The notes beneath the pieces are model-generated. The model made no database searches and had not been told where the DNA came from. It saw only the letters and a list, made by a program, of their open reading frames with translations. A stretch of DNA of 13,355 nucleotides from a bacterium (GTDB taxonomy: Bacteria > JAMCPX01), in NCBI GenBank assembly GCA_021789095.1, contig JAJYJX010000055.1, positions 1 through 13,355 of the forward strand. The letters are read 5' to 3'. Numbering within the stretch: position 1 is the first letter of the stretch; every line of letters begins with the position of its first letter. The translations under genes and the position numbers were made by a program. This document shows positions 6,886-13,355 of this stretch, piece by piece.

Positions 6886-6900
6886 ATCAATGGTATTGAT
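6886..6900. repeat. Inverted repeat ATCAAT-GGT-ATTGAT upstream of the AbfD-like gene
   Basis: A perfect 6-bp inverted repeat with a 3-bp spacer lies 26 bp before the AbfD-like start codon, between it and the patatin gene. It is AT-rich and not followed by a T-run, so it fits an operator or a small leader hairpin better than a terminator. Function is not established. Confidence 0.35.
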
Positions 6901-6926
6901 AAACAATCCTTTGAAAGGAGAATAAA

Positions 6927-8381
6927 ATGCCGATGAAAACACCGGAAGAATATATTGAAAGCTTAAGGAAACTGAACCGTGTAGTGTATATGTTCGGCAA
7001 ACGGGTAGAAGATGTAATGAATAATCCTATACTCAGGCCCTCTCTCAATGCTGTTGCTATGACCTATTCTATGGCACGAAGGCCCGAATATGCCGATCTT
7101 ATGACTGCGACCTCGCACATAAGCGGAAAAAAGATCAACCGTTTCACCCATATTCATCAGAATGTGGATGATCTTGTCAAAAAGAGCAAGATGGGCAGGC
7201 TTATGGGGAGCCATACAGGATGTTGTTTCCAGAGATGCGTGGGAATGGATGCGCTGAATGCCCTGTCAATCGTAACGTATGACATCGATGCCCGATACGG
7301 AACAGAGTATAACAAGAGATTTTTAAAGTATCTTGAATATGTTCAGGAAAATGATCTTGTCTGTGACGGAGCGATGACGGACCCGAAGGGCGACCGCTCT
7401 CTGCCGCCGCACAAACAACCCGATCCGGATATGTATGTGAGAGTTATTGAAGAAAGAAAAAACGGGATTGTGGTACGGGGCGCAAAGGTACATCAAACAG
7501 GTGCGCTCAATTCCCATGAGATTATCGTCATGCCGACGATTACCATGAGGGAAGAGGACAGGGATTATGCAATCTCATTTGCCGTACCGGCTGATACAAA
7601 AGGGATCACCTATATTATCGGACGCCAGGCAAGCGACACCAGAAAACTCGAAAAAGGCAAGATGGATCAGGGGAATGTTTCTTTTGGCGCCCATGAAGCC
7701 TTGATGGTTTTTGACGACGTTTTTGTGCCCTGGGATCGCGTATTTATGTACAAAGAATATGATTTTTCCGGCCAGCTCGTCGAACAGTTTGCCGCGTACC
7801 ACAGACAGAGTTATGCATGCAAGGCGGGGGTCGGAGATGTTCTGATCGGCGCAGTACAGACCATTGCAGAATACAACGGGACAGATAAGGCCGCGCATAT
7901 CAAGGATAAAATTGTAGAGATGAACCATCTGAATGAAACCCTTTACTGTGGTTGTATTGCCTGTGCTGCGGAAGGGCATAGAGAGCGCAGCGGTACATAC
8001 ACGGTGGATTCATTACTTGCAAATGTCCATAAGCAGAATGTTACGAGGTTCCCGTATGAGATCTCCAGACTTGCCCAGGATATTGCCGGGGGGCTTGTCG
8101 TAACGCTTCCATCAGAGGATGATCTGAAGTCCGAAGAGGCCGGCAAATGGTTAAAAAAATATTTCAGGGGCAAAGACAATGTCCCGGCGGAGAACCGCAT
8201 GCGCATTCTCAGACTCATTGAAAATCTGACCATGGGCACCGCGGCAGTAGGATATCTTACGGAGTCCATGCACGGGGCCGGGTCGCCGCAGGCGCAGAGG
8301 ATCATGATATCCCGTCTGGTCAACATGAAGGAAAAACAAAAAAACTCCAAAAAACTGTGCGGGATAAAGGACGATGAGTGA
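6927..8381 (+). CDS. abfD: 4-hydroxybutyryl-CoA dehydratase / vinylacetyl-CoA isomerase family flavoprotein (AbfD-like)
   Basis: The known enzyme is a cytoplasmic homotetramer with FAD and a [4Fe-4S] cluster that turns 4-hydroxybutyryl-CoA into crotonyl-CoA by a ketyl-radical route, used in aminobutyrate or succinate fermentation and in some autotrophic cycles. The 484 residues are close to the usual 490. Visible marks: TGCCFQRCVGMD with Cys100 and Cys104 as cluster ligands, KVHQTGALNSHE with Thr191, GAHEALMVFDDVFVPWDRV with Glu257, YHRQSYACKAGVGD with His292, Tyr296, Cys298 and Lys299, and LTESMHGAGSPQAQR near the end with Glu446. The spacing Tyr-X-Cys-Lys is one residue shorter than the family numbering (Tyr296, Cys299, Lys300) implies, so substrate or activity may differ. 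A strong AAGGAG (6915-6920) lies 6 nt before ATG 6927. A related 4-hydroxyphenylacetate hydroxylase-type function is less likely because of the cluster cysteines. Confidence 0.85.
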   Translation: MPMKTPEEYIESLRKLNRVVYMFGKRVEDVMNNPILRPSLNAVAMTYSMARRPEYADLMTATSHISGKKINRFTHIHQNVDDLVKKSKMGRLMGSHTGCCFQRCVGMDALNALSIVTYDIDARYGTEYNKRFLKYLEYVQENDLVCDGAMTDPKGDRSLPPHKQPDPDMYVRVIEERKNGIVVRGAKVHQTGALNSHEIIVMPTITMREEDRDYAISFAVPADTKGITYIIGRQASDTRKLEKGKMDQGNVSFGAHEALMVFDDVFVPWDRVFMYKEYDFSGQLVEQFAAYHRQSYACKAGVGDVLIGAVQTIAEYNGTDKAAHIKDKIVEMNHLNETLYCGCIACAAEGHRERSGTYTVDSLLANVHKQNVTRFPYEISRLAQDIAGGLVVTLPSEDDLKSEEAGKWLKKYFRGKDNVPAENRMRILRLIENLTMGTAAVGYLTESMHGAGSPQAQRIMISRLVNMKEKQKNSKKLCGIKDDE

Positions 8382-8388
8382 TACAGGG

Positions 8389-8404
8389 TGGGAGATGCTT
8401 TGCA
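8389..8404 (+). promoter_or_regulatory. Sigma-54 (RpoN) -24/-12 promoter candidate
   Basis: TGGGAGATGCTTTGCA aligns with the consensus TGGCACGNNNNTTGCA. The GG and GC doublets have the exact required spacing, and the whole TTGCA half is present; mismatches fall at the C, C and G of the -24 half. It starts 8 bp after the AbfD-like stop. Transcription would begin near 8416, leaving a leader of about 70 nt before a histidine kinase whose partner is a sigma-54 activator. Context makes the call stronger than the match alone. Confidence 0.6.
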
Positions 8405-8445
8405 TTGTCACAGGGCACAAAATGGGTTATATTTATCCCGTTAGC

Positions 8446-8487
8446 AAGGGGCTGCCTTAATGCCAAGCCCTTTATAAGGGGTGAAAT
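8446..8487 (+). promoter_or_regulatory. Leader with two mutually exclusive hairpins over the kinase ribosome binding site
   Basis: CCCTT-TAT-AAGGG (8468-8480) pairs the Shine-Dalgarno AAGGGG (8476-8481), which lies 6 nt before ATG 8488, with an upstream CCCTT. The same CCCTT can instead pair with AAGGGGCT at 8446-8453 as part of AAGCCCTT (8465-8472), with one bulged G, freeing the Shine-Dalgarno. The sequence shows both pairings; a regulatory switch is inference, and both stems are short. Confidence 0.35.
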
Positions 8488-9988
8488 ATGAAGCCGGTTA
8501 TAAAGAACATTGCTGGAAGCGGAAAATCAGCATGGATATGGCTTGAGCGGAAGTTTATCAATCTGCCGCTTAAGTTCAAGCTTACACTTGCCATGCTGAT
8601 GATCATGATACTCATGGTAGGGCTGCTGTCGTTCCTGCATTACAGGAGTGAGAACATGCTGCTGAGGAATGTAATGGATGATACGCTGGAGCTTTCGTCA
8701 GCCATACAGATAGGTGTCCAGCAGCTGACCATGGGTCCGGGCAAGACAGACGAGGCAAGGCTGCGGTCTTACATAAACAGTCTGAAGGAAAAAGGCGTCA
8801 AGGAAATATCCATTGTTAACAACGAAAACCAGATCATCGCGAGTTCAAACCCGACACATAAAGGCAAGGTTATATCGATCATACACCCCAAACGGGAGTT
8901 TGTGATAACCGCCAATCTAGGCGAAAAGCATGAAACGCTTCCGCAGAAATCGTACAATATCATTGTGCCTATCATTGTTGGCAATGTACAGCTCGGCTAT
9001 GCCCATATCGTTATGCACCTGGATGATATTCAGCAGATGCTTGAGGACACGTTCTTTGCAAGGATCCTTGTAACAATCATTATCCTGAGCCTCGGCATAG
9101 CCGCAATCATGTATCTTTCAAACAGGTACACAAAGCCCATATACAATGTTATCGATGCGGAAAAGATGGTTTCCGAGGGTAATCTTTCCGTAAGGCTGCT
9201 CGAAGACCGCAATGACGAGATCGGCACACTCAACAAAGGTTTCAACAACATGGTCAGGGGCATATCCGAGAAAAAGGAGCTTGAGGACAAGCTGCACAAG
9301 GCAGAGGAGCTGTCGAGGCTGGGACAGCTTTCAGCAGGACTCGCGCATGAGATCAAGAACCCCCTTAACCTTATAAATCTCAGCATAGACCATCTGAAGA
9401 CCAAAGCCTTGGAACTGGATATAAAAGCGAAGAACGATTTTATCAGCACCATGGATACAATAAAGAGCGAGCTGTACCGGCTGAACAGGCTTACGGAACA
9501 GTTCCTGCACCACGGTAAGGCTGTAATAGAAAACAAAGAACTGCTGAGCGTAAACCTGCTCATTGATCAACTGACAGACCTGATCAGGAACAAGGCGGAT
9601 TCACAGGGTATACGGTTCAGTGCAACAATCCCCCATAAACAGGTTTATGTATATGGTGAGCAGGAACAATTGAAAACCGCATTCCTCAATGTCATGCTGA
9701 ATGCGATGGAGGCAATGCCTTATGGCGGAACGCTCGGGATCAAGCTATTGAACACCGGCAGCGAGTGCAATGTGTTGTTCCATGATACAGGCCCTGGTAT
9801 ACCACAGGACATTGTAGACAAGATCTTTGAGCCATTTTTTACAACGAAGGAAACAGGCATAGGTCTCGGGCTTGCCATAAGCAAGGATGTTATAACTCAG
9901 CACAACGGCAGTATCACGGTGAAGACGACAAAGGACAAAGGTACTGAATTCATCATCAGCCTCCCCGTCACGCGATCAGAGTCATATA

Positions 9989-9999
<11 letters not shown>
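8488..9999 (+). CDS. Membrane sensor histidine kinase (NtrB/AtoS-like), partner of the downstream sigma-54 activator
   Basis: A 503-residue inner-membrane kinase. Membrane helix 1 spans about residues 31-51, and an outer sensing region about 52-188 contains VKEISIVNNENQIIASS, the pattern of a single Cache-type domain. Helix 2 spans about 190-211. A HAMP linker (about 212-264, YTKPIYNVIDAEKMVSEGNL) follows, then a dimerisation helix with the phosphoacceptor His287 in GLAHEIKNPLN. The ATPase domain has the N box NVMLNAMEAM (Asn401, Asn405), G1 DTGPGIP, F box FEPFFTTK and G2 GIGLGLAIS. The small Cache-like domain suggests a small-molecule ligand, unidentified. Its 3' end overlaps the response regulator by 11 bp, so both are made together. 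AAGGGG 6 nt before ATG 8488 supports this start. Confidence 0.93.

Positions 10000-13355
<3,356 letters not shown>

Noticed and set aside
9030-9563. Antisense open frame of 177 codons opposite the histidine kinase
   Set aside because: It is rich in Ser and Leu, typical of a reverse-strand shadow, and lies across the well-defined HAMP and phosphoacceptor regions of the kinase.

Overview
The window reads as chromosomal DNA from an anaerobic Gram-negative bacterium, most likely a syntrophic or sulfate-reducer-type deltaproteobacterium (Desulfobacterota or a relative). This is an inference. It rests on a 4-hydroxybutyryl-CoA dehydratase-family radical enzyme, an iron-sulfur IlvD/Edd-family dehydratase, a sigma-54 two-component pair behind a -24/-12 promoter candidate, and heavy use of AGG and ATA codons. 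No rRNA, tRNA or CRISPR array was seen.

Left part (1 to about 4,100) is accessory and mostly on the minus strand. It is visibly more AT-rich than the rest and shows decay. At the left edge is an almost complete IS200-type element: tnpA with a hairpin at each end. It interrupts a GT87/DUF2029 membrane glycosyltransferase gene, which also carries an in-frame amber codon near its 5' end and so is broken twice. Upstream of it are a second polytopic GT-C type glycosyltransferase and a single-pass membrane-anchored protein of unknown function. Upstream of those is a MazF/PemK toxin with a ribbon-helix-helix antitoxin, behind a good sigma-70 promoter. All five genes run the same way with short gaps or overlaps, so the toxin-antitoxin promoter may drive the set. 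Between this block and the next lies a 47-codon scrap resembling the extreme N-terminus of a type IIG restriction/methylase protein.

Middle part (4,198 to 8,381, plus strand) holds metabolic genes: an IlvD/Edd-family dehydratase, a patatin-like acyl hydrolase and a 4-hydroxybutyryl-CoA dehydratase-like enzyme. The two dehydratases keep most family landmarks but show substitutions at or near metal-cluster positions, so the exact substrates are open.

Right part (8,389 to the end, plus strand) is a tight unit: sigma-54 promoter candidate, leader with two mutually exclusive hairpins over the ribosome binding site, a membrane sensor histidine kinase, an NtrC-family activator overlapping it by 11 bp, and ligA (NAD-dependent DNA ligase) overlapping the activator by 20 bp. 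LigA runs off the right edge probably only a few codons short of its end. This layout suggests the activator controls its own operon and also contributes to expression of the essential ligase.

No clearly new multi-gene system is visible. The most interesting points are the ligase embedded in a sigma-54 regulatory operon, the altered cluster loops of the two dehydratases, the doubly disrupted glycosyltransferase, and the toxin-antitoxin pair leading an envelope-glycosylation operon.
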